From NCBI GenBank assembly GCA_907163375.1, contig CAJQUW010006152.1:1-64000 (forward strand): 64,000 bases of DNA. The letters run 5' to 3'. Both the position numbers and the translations under genes were made by a program. Position 1 is the stretch's first letter; each line of letters begins with the position of its first letter. Below are positions 32,831 to 45,400 of the stretch, in pieces. Source of the stretch: Prostheceraeus crozeri. Its lineage: Eukaryota > Platyhelminthes > Polycladida > Euryleptidae. The notes under the pieces are model-generated. The model did no database searches. It was given only the letters and a program-made list of their open reading frames with translations, and was not told where the DNA came from.

Positions 32831-34430
32831 CTGCTCTATATCGCGAATGTCAACAGTTGTAGAGCCGATTCATGATGTGGTGGACAGAAAGGATCAAAGG
32901 TTGGTGCGAAGCTGACCTACACCCGATAGCCACGATGACATAAGAGACCGGCGGAAAATAATCGCAAATGTACTTGAAGACATCAACTAGTGATTCGACC
33001 TAAGTCGCAAATCAAGCAAAGTGAGCAAAATGATTTAAGGGACCAGCAGTCCGTTTAGCTAGTAGTTCTAACCACTGCATTAAAACTTTTTGTTGTAAAT
33101 GAACGAGGCTCTTAGACGTTCACTAGTAAGCGAAGAAGCTCAGCAAACAGGATTTCCTATTAACTGCTACTGAAATGAACTAGTATTTTTTAGTTCATAA
33201 AATTGTAAACAAACGAAGCAGATGCTCCTCAGTCATACATTTACTATGGGGAAAATATAATTCTCACATCACTTTTCGCTGTTCAGACACAGACAGCCGT
33301 TTAGAGCAACTTTCGCTCAGACAAATCGGCACTGTTGTTTCGGTGAATATATAATACAATGTAAATTAGTAGATTAAAGATCAGACCAGATAGGGATTTT
33401 TAAGGTCATTTTAGACGGCGCAGTGTCGCGTCTAGTGCGCCTAGTGAAATATTTCATAAAATTTCTCTCGATTTCTGCAGGTTGGCAAATTTAAAGCTGT
33501 GGTAAAATTGCAAGTAATTATGGTTTCAAATATTTACGAGTTATATACTTCCGGAAAATGGGTCAATCAACTACTTGATGAATTTAATAGCATAGGATTG
33601 CCATCTTTCCAGGAATCCGGACTTTGGAATTGGACGGCTTCCCTGAAGTAGCAGAATCATGAATGTCTCAGTCGATTTGTGAGACAAAGGCAAATCAGTC
33701 AGTTGTCTTCAAAATTGACAGAATGACAAAGTAGGCTTATAAGAAAGAATGACAGACTATGAAGAGTACAGCTTCTTTGATTCTCAATGTGGTCAACGAG
33801 CGCTGTCTCGCAACGTTGCTTTTGAACGTGAACAAAAAGGAAGTGTGTGACTTGAGTGTTTCAGTCAAACTGGACACCATAGCGCAAAATTTTTAAATGA
33901 TCAGGTGAACTGAGTGAAGGAACAAAATAGTTGAATGAGCGATTAACTGAGCTGAATAAATTGGCGCATTTGAATGCACTGGTGCACTTGGATCCTGGAA
34001 CGATCTTTTGCACTCATGCTTCGAATATAAATGTATTTTTGGACATGTTCGCGAAGACCTGCCACGTAATCTCTTCTAGCACAATTGAAGACAATTATTA
34101 GGACTTCTCCCAATATTTATTCGCTGCGAGTGGTGTGTAATGCTTCATCTATACTTGCACGAAGCCTTGAACCTAGTTGTTCCGGAATATAGGCTACAGA
34201 GCGAATATATGCGATTCACCGAGGCGCATGATACATTTGTTATGGCTGCTAACGGGAGGTGCATTGCTACGGTAATTAATTTCGATTCCGAAAATAGAAG
34301 TTGTCTCTCTCTATTCAATTAATTTCAAAAATGAAAATATTTCTTTCAATGTGAGCGGAAGTTTCGGCACACTTGCATTTGCGTTGAAAATGGGTCAAAC
34401 ATATCATTTCTAGAATTTCTGATAACAAGC
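32831..34430. other. No gene recognised
   Basis: Anonymous sequence, no domain or repeat boundary seen. Confidence 0.45.
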
Positions 34431-34439
34431 GAGCCAAAA

Positions 34440-34650
34440 GTCAGGGCCAGGCGATCCAGATTCGATGTTGACCCGCCAGTGCTCCAGACGCATGATCTAT
34501 TGGAATATCTGAAAAAACAACATTGCGACGAAGCCAGCCATCTGGCGGCTCATGCCTGTAAAGTTTCCAGTTCGGACTGGTGCACAGATTTTCAAACTGT
34601 CGCGCAGGCGCGTCAACATCGAATCTAGCGCGCCTGGCCGCGGATTCGGG
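34440..34650. repeat. Fold-back repeat
   Basis: An arm at about 34443-34472 (GGCCAGGCGATCCAGATTCG and following) pairs with an inverted arm at about 34608-34640 (ending TAGCGCGCCTGGCC), separated by about 135 bp. It could form a long hairpin. Possibly a small fold-back element or a tandem-inversion product. Confidence 0.5.
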
Positions 34651-37028
34651 GTGCTTGTTTTTGGAAATTCTAACATAATATCACACATCTGGCGAACTCG
34701 GAAATCAGAAGAATGTTAAAGTGGAAAACTCATCCTGCGCCCAAATGGAATCAGCTGGCGCACATTCGGCGCGCTCTACTAAAGATTCCAGTTGAGTTGT
34801 AACCGAAACGTTCGTTTAATTTGAAAGAAGTTATTGATTGTTTACATTAATTAAAGAGGGAAAGACATCTCATATCAACAAACTGAAAGTAATTACCAGA
34901 ACACACTTGCGTATAATGCGTCCAAAAGAATTACTCCACCAACATAAATAGGACGAATGCGTCAGTCTCCTAGCTCAAATTTGATATTTGCTCCCACAAG
35001 AGTCGGTTCAAAGAATTGACACATGCCATCGGAAGGAAAGACATTGAGGTCTGCTCTTCTCACTATCTTGTTCATCTTTCATTGATTTTTTGACTTTGAC
35101 TCCTAGTCTGAATGCGAATTGACTACAAAATACATGAAATTTCACTACCAAGCAATGCACACAGCAAGTTTTCTCATTAAAAATTGGTCTAAAAAGCAAT
35201 TATATTGCATGAAAATAACACTGAACAATGTAGGTTTAATAGCCACGCTTTATAAAGACGCCGTCCAACTGTTGATAATTATTTAAAATCTACAAAAGAC
35301 ATAATAAAATTTTGTCGATGAGTTTAAACAAAATATGCATTCATGATAGGTGATAATGGCATATCAATAAATCATGAATGGCACAGGCATACAACATTCC
35401 AGGCATCATCCTACATTATCTACTTCGATCATAAGTGGCAACTGTATGAAGCTTGAACGAAAAATGTACATCACTTCACCACACTGCACATAGAAATCCT
35501 GCATTTCTCATTGTTGGAGTCAATTGGACTTAATCGGACAGCAGTGGCTTGTTATTAATACTGATTTTAGATGCTTAATCGGTCACTTTATTTTATTATG
35601 AAGTCGACAAGTGTCTTTACTCAACATATCACTCCAGCCTGTTGGGAAACGAAATTTGCAACATACTCTATGATGTGTGCAAAGCCATTCTGTTAGGATA
35701 ACGTGGCCGATTGGAGTGCGTCGATGTAATGACGCTGCGTCGGTGATGACCGAAAGTTAATATATATCCTTACACGCATGTTTTTGTTTATTTTTTTACT
35801 TCAGTGGTCCAGCTGAGGACATTTACTCGTAATTTGGCATCTTCCGGCATTCATAAGCAATTTAGTAAGCAACCTAGACCATAGAGTAGGGATAAATAGG
35901 TAGAGTGTCGACTCAAAAAGTATATGTATACAGTGAAAATTTTTATATGAAAAGATTCAGCGCTCCCGATGTCCAAAAAATTATTTGAGCACTTTTGAAA
36001 ATAGTCATAATTTGCCAATTTATATACTACCATGATTCTCTTATATTCTCTTTTAAACGTGCATGCTTTGTGGCTACTCTATTATATTCATTGCAACATC
36101 ATGAATTGGAGTAGGCCTAGAATAGGCCTGCCTGAAATAATTAACTGACAAAATGATAGTCAGATGTAGAGGAGACCAAAGATAAGATATCTTTGGAGTG
36201 GACACACCTGTCTTCACTATCTCATCCCTTACGTTGATTTATTGCGGGCATGTATGCATGCATCATGCATTTTTGCTTGATAATGAATTTGTAGTGCATG
36301 TTTTACTTAACAAGTCAGGATTTACGGAAGTTGTCGTCCCGGTAGACTCTGTGCACTCTATGCGACTTTATGAGATTCTTTTGACAGTTATGTTTTTTGT
36401 GCGGATTATTACCTTCTTATCATGCGGATTACGCGAAAATCACTCTAAAATGAAAATGAGTTTTGGTTTATTAGTTTTTAGAATTTATTCAGGGTTGGTC
36501 TAGGAGAAAGTTTCGATTGCTTTATGGATGGATTTTAGGTTTTGTTCAGGGTTTTCTTAAATAGCCTGTCTGATGGATCGTCTGTGATTACTTTATAAGA
36601 CGGAGTCGTGATAGGCCTGACAGGCCCACACAGTATTCAACGTATAAAACTTATCAAATCTCTGCTGACGAAATTGTTCACAATCTGTTTTGATAATGTG
36701 ATGATAAAGAATCAATAAAGACCTGACTTTAAATGCGCTTGGTGAGACATCTGCTTTCAGATCTAGGCCTATTAAAAAACAGACACGAAAAACATGTGTA
36801 GCCTATATGTAGGCCTAACATAGACACACAAAATAAATATATAATCATAAATATACATCAACAAAATATGCCATAATGTACAATATGCTCATGCTCATTG
36901 TCATGCTTTCATTTGCCAATCAAGATCTGTACTAAACCTACTCTACTATTTTGCGATCATCTTCGTGATCCCTTATGAGGCACCATGGCAGTAATGGCCA
37001 GTATCACCATAGCATGAGTATCAAAATG
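34651..37028. other. No gene recognised
   Basis: Anonymous AT-rich flank of the Polinton. No supported gene. Confidence 0.45.
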
Positions 37029-37029
37029 C

Positions 37030-38772
37030 AGCTGAGTAGTAAGGAAGTGACAAACACCAGATAGCGCAAGATGGCCGCCATCGCTGACTCCCCCCCCCTC
37101 TGGAACGACAGAGTCTGTCGTGGTGTGCCGACCAGGTGGGTTCACAACATGTTCGCTGACTCCCCCCCCCCTCTGGAACGACAGAGTGTGAGACTCGGAT
37201 GTGTTGGTCTCGTATGGGTTGACGTGACCGACCGCCAGGATTAGTGTTGAGGCTATAGTGTGTGATGTTTTTGGTGCAATCTGCTGAATGTTGGGTTGTA
37301 AATGGGTTGTTTCGAGTGGAAGGAGTGTTCGGATGAGAAAACGGAGTCCAGATTCGGAATCTACGTGAAATTTTGGGTTAGGAAGGATGTTTCCAGCGAA
37401 ATCGGAGAGAAAAAATTTTCAACATTTTTCGAAAAAACGACAGAGTTAGAATTTGGGATGTTTTGGTGTGTAGCGCCCAAACGAAGCATCGGATGAGAAA
37501 ACGGAGGCCAGATTCGGAATCTACGTGAAATTTTGGGTTAGGAAGGATGTTTCCAGCGAAATCGGAGAGAAAAAATTTTCGGCTGACGTCCCCCCCCCCC
37601 TCTGGACAGCTTGCTTCGATTTTGGCTTCCAGTGGACGGATTTTGTCGTGCGATAGCTCGTTTGAAAGCTAAGAGTGAGACAAATTCAGTGAAACAATCG
37701 GCTTGTTCCTATCTGTCTTCGTTCAAAAGTTAGAGCGGTTACAAGATTTTAGGTCGGAGCTCGCTTACCTGAAAAAATCCTAAGTGTCAGAGTGACTTTG
37801 TATGGGTAAAAATTTGAAAATTTTCCAAAGTGTGGAATTTCGACCTGGGACCGTCACCAAAACATTTTTCATCAAATTTTGAAATTTCACTGACGTCCCC
37901 CCCCCCTCTGGACAGCTTGCTTCGATTTTGGCTTCCAGTGGACGGATTTTGTCGTGCGATAGCTCGTTTGAAAGCTAAGAGTGAGACAAATTCAGTGAAA
38001 CAATCGGCTTGTTCCTATCTGTCTTCGTTCAAAAGTTAGAGCGGTTACAAGATTTTAGGTCGGAGCTCGCTTACCTGAAAAAATCCTAAGTGTCAGAGTG
38101 ACTTTGTATGGGTAAAAATTTGAAAATTTTCCAAAGTGTGGAATTTCGACCTGGGACCGTCACCAAAACATTTTTCATCAAATTCTGAAATTTCACTGAC
38201 GTCCCCCCCCCCTCTGGACAGCTTGCTTCGATTTTGGCTTCCAGTGGACGGATTTTGTCGTGCGATAGCTCGTTTGAAAGCTAAGAGTGAGACAAATTCA
38301 GTGAAACAATCGGCTTGTTCCTATCTGTCTTCGTTCAAAAGTTAGAGCGGTTACAAGATTTTAGGTCGGAGCTCGCTTACCTGAAAAAATCCTAAGTGTC
38401 AGAGTGACTTTGTATGGGTAAAAATTTGAAAATTTTCCAAAGTGTGGAATTTCGACCTGGGACCGTCACCAAAACATTTTTCATCAAATTCTGAAATTTC
38501 GCTGACGTCCCCCCCCCCTCTGGACAGCTTGCTTCGATTTTGGCTTCCAGTGGACGGATTTTGTCGTGCGATAGCTCGTTTGAAAGCTAAGAGTAAGACA
38601 AGTTCAGTGAAAGAATCGGCTTGTTCCTATCTGTCTTCGTTTAGGTGTGAGACGCCATTTAAGATTTTGGGACATTGGCGAAAAACGACAGAGTTAGAAT
38701 TTGGGACGTTTTGGGCTCTAGCTTCAAAACGAAGCATCGGATGGGAAAACGGATTTCAGATTTGGAATCAGC
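37030..38772 (+). repeat. Polinton left terminal inverted repeat, expanded
   Basis: It matches the right repeat (58740-59625) in inverted orientation, but is 1.74 kb because it contains three extra tandem units of about 306 bp. It includes several C10-C12 runs in the context GACTCCCCCCCCCC or GACGTCCCCCCCCC followed by TCTGGA. The left end lacks one short C-tract unit that the right end has. Confidence 0.9.
37583..38655 (+). repeat. Tandem array of 306-bp units inside left TIR
   Basis: Units start at about 37583, 37890, 38196 and 38502, each with CTGACGTCCCCCCCC followed by TCTGGACAGCTTGCTTCG. The first three are full length and almost identical; the last is partial. The right TIR holds a single partial unit. 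Identical small open frames repeat every 306 bp but are products of the repeat, not genes. Confidence 0.93.
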
Positions 38773-39073
38773 GTGAAATTCTTTATCTGTATGGTGAGTT
38801 TCAAGTCAATCGGAGAGTTTCAAGTCAATCGGCGAGAAAAATGTTCAACATTTTTTCGGAAAAACGACAGAGTTAGAATTTTTGCGATGGCTGCCTACTG
38901 TAGAGCCAAAACGAAGCATCGGATGGGAAAACGGAGGCCAGATTCGGATTCAGCGTCAAATTCTACATGGAAATGGTGTATTTCCAGCTCAATCGGAGCA
39001 CTAGAACCGGAGATAGACGGGTTTTTTAGTGTTTGGATGATGGGTGTTACGTCATCAGCTGATCGCCACACAC

Positions 39074-39080
39074 TATATAA
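39074..39080 (+). promoter_or_regulatory. TATA box of the leftmost Polinton gene
   Basis: TATATAA in the context CACTATATAAGC, about 50 bp before a GTAAGT donor (about 39129). The first coding exon begins after an acceptor CTTTACAG near 39788. Confidence 0.6.
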
Positions 39081-39804
39081 GCTGGGAACCGAGAGAGACT
39101 TGTCATTAATACGAGAGATAGTCAACGGTAAGTCGTCTCTCTGAGCTCCGATGATAGCTTCGGACATTCCAAATCCCGAGTTTCTGTAAGAAACCGACTT
39201 AGAAAATTTCATTGCTGATATCAGCTAAGGCGTTAGACTTAGAGGTTAGCCAGGAGATGGCCTTCGTCTCCAGGCCATAAAAGACTCCAAAACTTTAAAG
39301 GCTTGTAACTTTGCTTCTACAAGTCCGTTTGACTTGATTCAAAAAAGGTTCGGTCGCTATTGACCTGCCCTAAGTGATAAACTACTTATAAAATTTCATA
39401 AGTAGTGCTAAAAAATTGAAAAATTTAAATTCGCTATTTTTTGGCAATTTTCGGGATTTTCAAACCTTCTGAATTCAACTAAGACATTTATAAAGTTGTG
39501 GGAGGCAAGCTTCGGCTTGGAATTTGCAACCTTTGTAAACAATCCACTGATTTTCATGTCAAAATCGGGGTCCGGATACCAACACAGTGATATGACGCAC
39601 GCTCTGTCCGCGGGAGGTTGGATTTGTGGGCCGAGGCCTTGGAGTTGGGATAAGATCCCCTCTGAGTAATGCCTGTAACGGATTCAAAGGTTCGACACTT
39701 TCCACCAATCTCACAATTTAGCTGTATGATTATAAGAATGACTGCCAATGTCGCCTGTTAGTAATTCTATTTCATCCTTCCTTTACAGATACATAAGTTA
39801 CAAA

Positions 39805-40899
39805 ATGGGAGGCAACTCAAAATTTTTATTTAAAAAGTGCTCTTGCGGAGAAATAAAGAGGGGTGGCGAATTCAAACGTCACATTAATAAGTACAAGAAT
39901 ACGCCTCACTTCCACGAGGAAAGAGCCGTTATTTCCGGCTGTACACATTGCCTGAAATTTTTGAAAGGCAAAGAGCATGAGGAATTTTACATCGCCCACG
40001 CCGACTGTCCGCTCAAAAAGGCAAACAATTACATAACATCAGACATCGGCAAAGTGATCGCACCCTTCTTCAACGAAGAAACAGTCGATCTTGACGCAGC
40101 ACTACAAGAGGCTATTGCAACAATTTTGGAGCCTGCTGCTTCGGCCACTACCTCATCAACAGCAGAAGAGAAGGCCCCACTAAGCGATTTGGACAGCTCA
40201 GATGACTCCGATTCTGAGGAGGTCGTCATTACTAAAGACACGGAAGAGATAGGAAAACCAACAAATCAGTCTTCCCCGAAAAAGAAAGTAATCGCACCTT
40301 CCCCAGTAAAGAAGGGGATTAAGCAGCAGACGAACAGCTGGAATAAGGATACCCAGATCGCAAAAGTGAGCCAGGAATATGCACTCACAAAATTAAAAGA
40401 TGAGCTCACTCGTTACAAAAATGAATGTTCGGCCCTTAGGGATGACAATTTCCACCTGAAGGGTCAGGTAGCCGAGATTCGGGCCCTCAAGACACAAGTG
40501 ATCAATTTAGAATCTTTCCGCGAAAGGGCGCTTGCCAGCGAAAAACGCGTTACTGAGCAGGCGACTTACATAAAATCATTAAAAGCTCAAGAAGAGGTAT
40601 CAAATTTAAAAATTGAGCAATTAAAGACTAGCCTGACTGAGAGTCAGAAGAAAGAAGAGAGACGAACAACGCTCCACATTCCCATCATCAAGAGCAGAAT
40701 CGTCGACAGCATCATCCTTGAGAGTGAGGACTTGGATTCCACATTCGAGTGCTACGAGGGAGCAATGGCGGAGATGCGCTGTCTCCATGTCTCTATAAAG
40801 CATGATGGCGAAATAAAGGAGCTGCGCCACCGGAAGCGGAAACTGCCGGCCAAATACTTACCTCAACCATCACCATCGAAGGGGTCGCGAACCGGCTAA
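39805..40899 (+). CDS. Polinton protein of unknown function, zinc-binding N-terminus and coiled coil
   Basis: 364 aa from ATG 39805, chosen because a splice acceptor (CTTTACAG) lies 16 nt upstream; the frame is open further back but that part is intronic. The N-terminal 70 residues carry a Cys/His pattern (CSCGEIKRGGEFKRHINKY, then H-x-H, C-x2-C, H, C) that may bind zinc. An acidic Ser-rich stretch (about 120-150), a basic segment SPKKKVIAPSPVKKG (possible nuclear signal) and a predicted coiled coil (about 185-270) follow. The tail is basic. I recognise no homologue. It sits next to the left end, driven by a TATA promoter, so it is probably made early and could act in the nucleus. A second short intron-like GT-AG interval (about 40912-40972) lies just after the stop. 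Confidence 0.65.
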   Translation: MGGNSKFLFKKCSCGEIKRGGEFKRHINKYKNTPHFHEERAVISGCTHCLKFLKGKEHEEFYIAHADCPLKKANNYITSDIGKVIAPFFNEETVDLDAALQEAIATILEPAASATTSSTAEEKAPLSDLDSSDDSDSEEVVITKDTEEIGKPTNQSSPKKKVIAPSPVKKGIKQQTNSWNKDTQIAKVSQEYALTKLKDELTRYKNECSALRDDNFHLKGQVAEIRALKTQVINLESFRERALASEKRVTEQATYIKSLKAQEEVSNLKIEQLKTSLTESQKKEERRTTLHIPIIKSRIVDSIILESEDLDSTFECYEGAMAEMRCLHVSIKHDGEIKELRHRKRKLPAKYLPQPSPSKGSRTG

Positions 40900-40906
40900 A
40901 TTTCTC

Positions 40907-41566
40907 TTATGGTAAGTTAATATCATCTCTATCACTTGAATATATTTCATCTATTTTTCCTTCTATTTTCAGATACGACGAGAACGAACCATCGGCTCTC
41001 TTAAGGGCCACCATGGGGCAAGACATGATAGAACCTCCACGCGGTTTGCCCTGGGCAGTCTTCGGACTGGCGAATACTATCATTAAGTTGAATCTGCTAT
41101 CAGTCAACTTGAACGTTGCAAATGAAGTTCGGTGTAATACTTCCTTTCGACGGGCGTTCCTGTAAAGGGCGGCGGTGAAACCCGTAGCTATGTATACCGC
41201 AAGGGACATTCGGCAATGGTCAATCTTGTTAAACCTCTCTGCGTCATGTTTGCAAGTGATTGCCTCTGTCTCAACGTAGTATGCATTCGCGCCAGGGCGA
41301 CATTTAGCCAACTGTCGAAGGTTACCTAAAACTTTCCATTGCATACGTTATGAGAACCATGAGTTCTACCTGTCTCTATCACTGAGACGAATTGATGAAT
41401 GGAATGAAATGGGAGGACACTCACGCGCCACACGCAACATAACACACTTCTCTCTTCCGTAGTCTAACAAGCTCTTTACACATGGATCGCAGTCGATTGC
41501 TATCCCTGTATCAGAAGTGTAAGCTATCTTAATTTTATTTGACACTATTTCATCTACCATTATCAC
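40907..41566 (-). other. Weak minus-strand frames, possible spliced gene
   Basis: Two minus-strand frames, 41566-41366 (ATG; IAYTSDTGIAIDCDPCVKSL) and 41344-40907 (PGANAYYVETEAITCKHDAE), have protein-like composition. The first ends next to a GTGAGTG donor-like site. There is no domain. On the plus strand the same interval holds a 50-codon frame with a strong Kozak context (GCCACCATGG, about 41013). None of these is certain. Confidence 0.3.
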
Positions 41567-41710
41567 CCATATGAAATGTTATAAGATTTGCAAGTTAGAC
41601 TAAGCGTGCTACTATTTCCCAATGAAAAAGTATACATGGTTAAATTATTCACTAAAGCCCCATTCAAGTAAGTCAGTATGAAAGCAAAGATAATACGAAA
41701 TAAACATTTA

Positions 41711-42166
41711 TTATGGCATGTATTTTAAAAGGTCTTCATCGTCAATATCGTCCCAGAGTCTGACTTCACATAGATCACAAAAACAGTTGAGCTGCTTTAA
41801 ACGTTCTTCTGCAGCGTCCCTCACGTTGTCAATGTACGCCCACTCCGCCACGGTTCGCGGTTGGGAGTTAGGGGTGTACCACTCCCATATTTGATGCAAC
41901 TGCGACTTGCTGGTCATCTCCATCACATCGTCAGTATCGTACTGGAGATACTTCCACCTCACGCCTGTTAAGTCGGGACACTCCTTCTCACATACACTCT
42001 CCTCTTCCTCGTCCGCTGGTAATGATAACTTTCGTATATTGTCCAGTCGGTACACCTTCTCCACCTTCGCCTTTCTTGGTGCATTTGGTGTAACGAGCGC
42101 CTTTGGTGTTGAGCATGGAGAGGAGAACTCCAATGCGGTATTTGGTGTTGTTGGAGGGCTTGTCAT
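41711..42166 (-). CDS. Polinton small acidic protein, unknown
   Basis: 151 aa from ATG at 42164-42166. The N-terminus is Pro/Thr/Ser-rich (SPPTTPNTALEFSSPCSTPK). The middle is acidic (LPADEEEESVCEKECPDLTG). The C-terminal half (about 70-151) looks folded, with WKYLQYDTDDVMEM, IWEWYTPN, a C-x-C-x2-C cluster (CFCDLC) and an acidic end. An AATAAA signal follows the stop. It is transcribed away from the polymerase gene from a shared region of about 100 bp. No homologue recognised; regulatory role possible. Confidence 0.6.
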   Translation of the reverse strand: MTSPPTTPNTALEFSSPCSTPKALVTPNAPRKAKVEKVYRLDNIRKLSLPADEEEESVCEKECPDLTGVRWKYLQYDTDDVMEMTSKSQLHQIWEWYTPNSQPRTVAEWAYIDNVRDAAEERLKQLNCFCDLCEVRLWDDIDDEDLLKYMP

Positions 42167-42263
42167 GTTGACTGTGAATAATGACTTTGAAATGTTTTCT
42201 AATTCTTAAGTATACACAAGCAGCCAATCAGAATGAACATCCAATGAATGAAGAGAATGAAAG

Positions 42264-42270
42264 TATATAA
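42264..42270 (+). promoter_or_regulatory. TATA box of the polymerase gene
   Basis: TATATAA in GAAAGTATATAAGC, about 170 bp before the likely first ATG (about 42440). A CCAAT-like element (ATCCAATGAAT) lies just upstream. Confidence 0.65.
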
Positions 42271-42439
42271 GCAAAGTGATATCCGTATCATTTCACTCTG
42301 TCTTTGAGACGCATAATTGAACTGTTCTCTGACGAATTCTGTATTTGAGGCGTACAAGTGAACTGCTCTTTAGTGAATTTCAAATTTGAGTGAAGTCTCT
42401 ATCTTGTTGAAGTATCAAGCTTAAACATAATTTCGTTCA

Positions 42440-45400
42440 AATGGTAAGTTGAAAATTTCCTCTCTCATCTCCCTCAAACGTGTAGCTAATAGCATCTTCC
42501 TCAATTTCAGGCATCAACTTCATCACCAACGCCCTCCCTTCTCGAGGAAAGTTTAGAGTTGTTGAGTCAAGGTAGGTTGTAACAATACACTGAGACTTGA
42601 ACAGAGATGAAAGAATGATTTCTCTTTCAGGTGATACCAGTTCCATCTCGTGCGAGTCCATCTCAACATTGTCGCGGGAATGCGACGATCGGCAATGTGC
42701 TGACTGTGGACACATCTTCACGAGGAAGCGTGATCTCATCCGACACATCAAGCGAGGTGTTTGTAGACCTAAGCCGGCATCAATCTCCGAAGGTAGGGAT
42801 GATTCTGTTAACGATGTCTCCTTTTCTTGCGACTTGTGCATTCAGTCTTTCGAGACACGTTTTGAACTATCTTCGCACAGACTTCAACATACACACACGA
42901 ACGATACCTACACCAACGGTACCTCCTCTATCCGACTCACTGAGGTGTCCATAAATAATTTAGTGAGGAACTACCAGATGGACTCCTCAGAAACCATTGC
43001 TAACTTTGAGGAATGGTTTCATCAAAATTCATCATTGATAGAAGCGCTCTTCAACAATTTAGACAATTTTAGGATGAAGGCGCTCATCTATCTTAAAATA
43101 AAATATGTAAAAATCGACCACCATACTGGACAAATAATAGAGAGGTTAGAGTTTCACATACCCTCCTCTCCTGCAACCGAGGTTGTAGACTATGAGTCTT
43201 GGATAAATTTTCACATCCAAGGATTAAAATTAAATATTGATAAATTTAACGAGCGCGATAGCGGTCTCATTTTTGACGGCATTGAGTCCGCCTTATTTAA
43301 AATCAGTCTATTAGGAAATCATAGTGGTCGAGGCTCCTTTAAACTTCCAAAAAATTTAAAAAACAAAACAGCAGTCATCAATGTCGATTGCGAATCGCAA
43401 TGTTTTAAATATGCTGTCCTCTCCATTCTCCACTATAATGACATCAATGCGAATCGAAATCGCACATATAGCTATAGGCAGTGGGAGAATGAATTAAACT
43501 TCGATGACTGTAATAGTGACGATATGAAAATTAAAGATATAGAAAAATTTGAAAAATTGAACAACATTAAAATAGTTCTCCATGTTTGGGAAAAAGGATT
43601 GAAGGGTGTGCGCTACAACTCGCGTTCGAGTTGTTATGAACGTACAGTAAACCTGTTATTAGTAAAACAGGATGATAGTGAGGAATGGCACTACTGCGGT
43701 ATTCCCAAAATCTCTCGCTTATACCACCACTTAGAAAACTCGAGTAGAGAGTTATATTACTGCGACAGATGTATTCGCCACTTTAGGAGGAAAACTAAAT
43801 TTGAAACTCATTATGAGTGGTGTAAGCGAGGTAAACTGCAAATGGAACGCATGCCCAAAGATAAGGAGTTTTCATATAGAGAGAATGGTGATGAACTAAG
43901 TCCTCTTCGTGTCATCTATGCTGACATCGAATGCTATATCGATGATAACATCCATCGACCAGCAGCCATTTCCTGCTATGAAGTATGGCATGATCACTTT
44001 AGGAGTAGGCAAAATAAAATGCGCGTCTGGCAAGGTGAGGATTGTATTTACCAATTCCTACAATTCCTCGAACAGGCTGTAAAATTTCAACAAAAGTATG
44101 ATGGTGAACTCTATCGCAGATCATTGCATATGACAGCAGATGATCAAGCAAAATTTGATAGTTGCAACGTTTGCCCCAAATGTAGGAAAACATTTGACGA
44201 TGATAAGATTAAGAAAGTGCGCGACCATGATCACATCACTGGTAAATTTAGAAACGCACTCTGTTCAAAATGTAATTTTTCGCTGAGGATGAAGCGGCGT
44301 ACATTACCCGTCATTTTCCATAATTTCAAGGGCTACGACAGCCATATGATAATAAAAGGAGGTTTAGGTCAAATGAAAGAGTGGAAGCTTGATGTAATAG
44401 CGCAAACGAGAGAGAAGTTTATGGCCATGACAGCAAAAGTGCCTGTCGATAAAACTAAAGAAAATAAGACGGTCTATTTTGATATAAAATTTTTAGATTC
44501 CTACCAATTTATGACTGCATCACTGGCCTCTCTCGTGCAAAATCTAAAGTCTCTTCCACTAACACAAAATCTTAAGAAACAATACCCAAATCTAACCGAT
44601 GAAGTCATCACACGGAAAGGAGTCTTTCCATATGCATATTTTGATGCAATTAGTAAACTCGGCGAGACTTCTCTTCCGCCCATAGATAAATTTAAAAATG
44701 ATTTGACCGGTGCAGAATGTAAGACCGAAGATTATGATCATGCACAAGATGCATGGATAAAATTTGACTGCCATACATTTGGTGAATATATGATTGCCTA
44801 CCTTAAGTTAGATGTATTTTTGCTGGCTGATGTATTTCAGGAGTTTCGACGAGTGGCATTAGAAGAAGATAAGTTAGATCCCGTCCACTTTGTCAGTCTG
44901 CCAGCCATGTCATTTAAGTCTGCTTTTAAAATGACTGGTGAGACCATTCATCTCTTACAAGATCCAGAGATGTATAATTTATTTGAGCGAGGAATTCGCG
45001 GTGGTCTCACATTTGTAAATAAACATAGGTTAAAATCAAAAATAGTAGGCAATGACCAGACTCATCTGAAGTATTATGACCAAAATAATTTGTATGGTAG
45101 TTCATTATCCAAACCGCTACCTCACTCTGAGTTTAGCTGGTTAGATGATAGTGAAATTCAACATTTCTCCAACCCTTCCAACATACTAGCAATTCCAGAT
45201 GAAGGTGATTGGGGATATTATTTTGAGATAGATCTAATCTATCCAAATAATATTAAACATAAAACCGTGGATTTTCCACTCGCACCCGAATCAGGTGAAG
45301 TGACCAAAGATATGTTTTCCGACTTTATGAAACAATTTCATAAAGATTTAGAATCATGCGGTCAACCCGACTATAAGCCTTGCCGCAAACTTTTACTCAC

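Noticed and set aside
36957-37145. Host gene next to the Polinton left end
   Set aside because: The frame lies across the terminal repeat and has no recognisable domain.
37830-38876. Three near-identical small plus-strand frames (69, 69 and 144 codons)
   Set aside because: They recur every 306 bp because of the tandem repeat in the Polinton terminus; no sign of coding selection.
40029-40830. Minus-strand frames over the left Polinton gene
   Set aside because: Antisense shadows of a coiled-coil, acidic-repeat protein.
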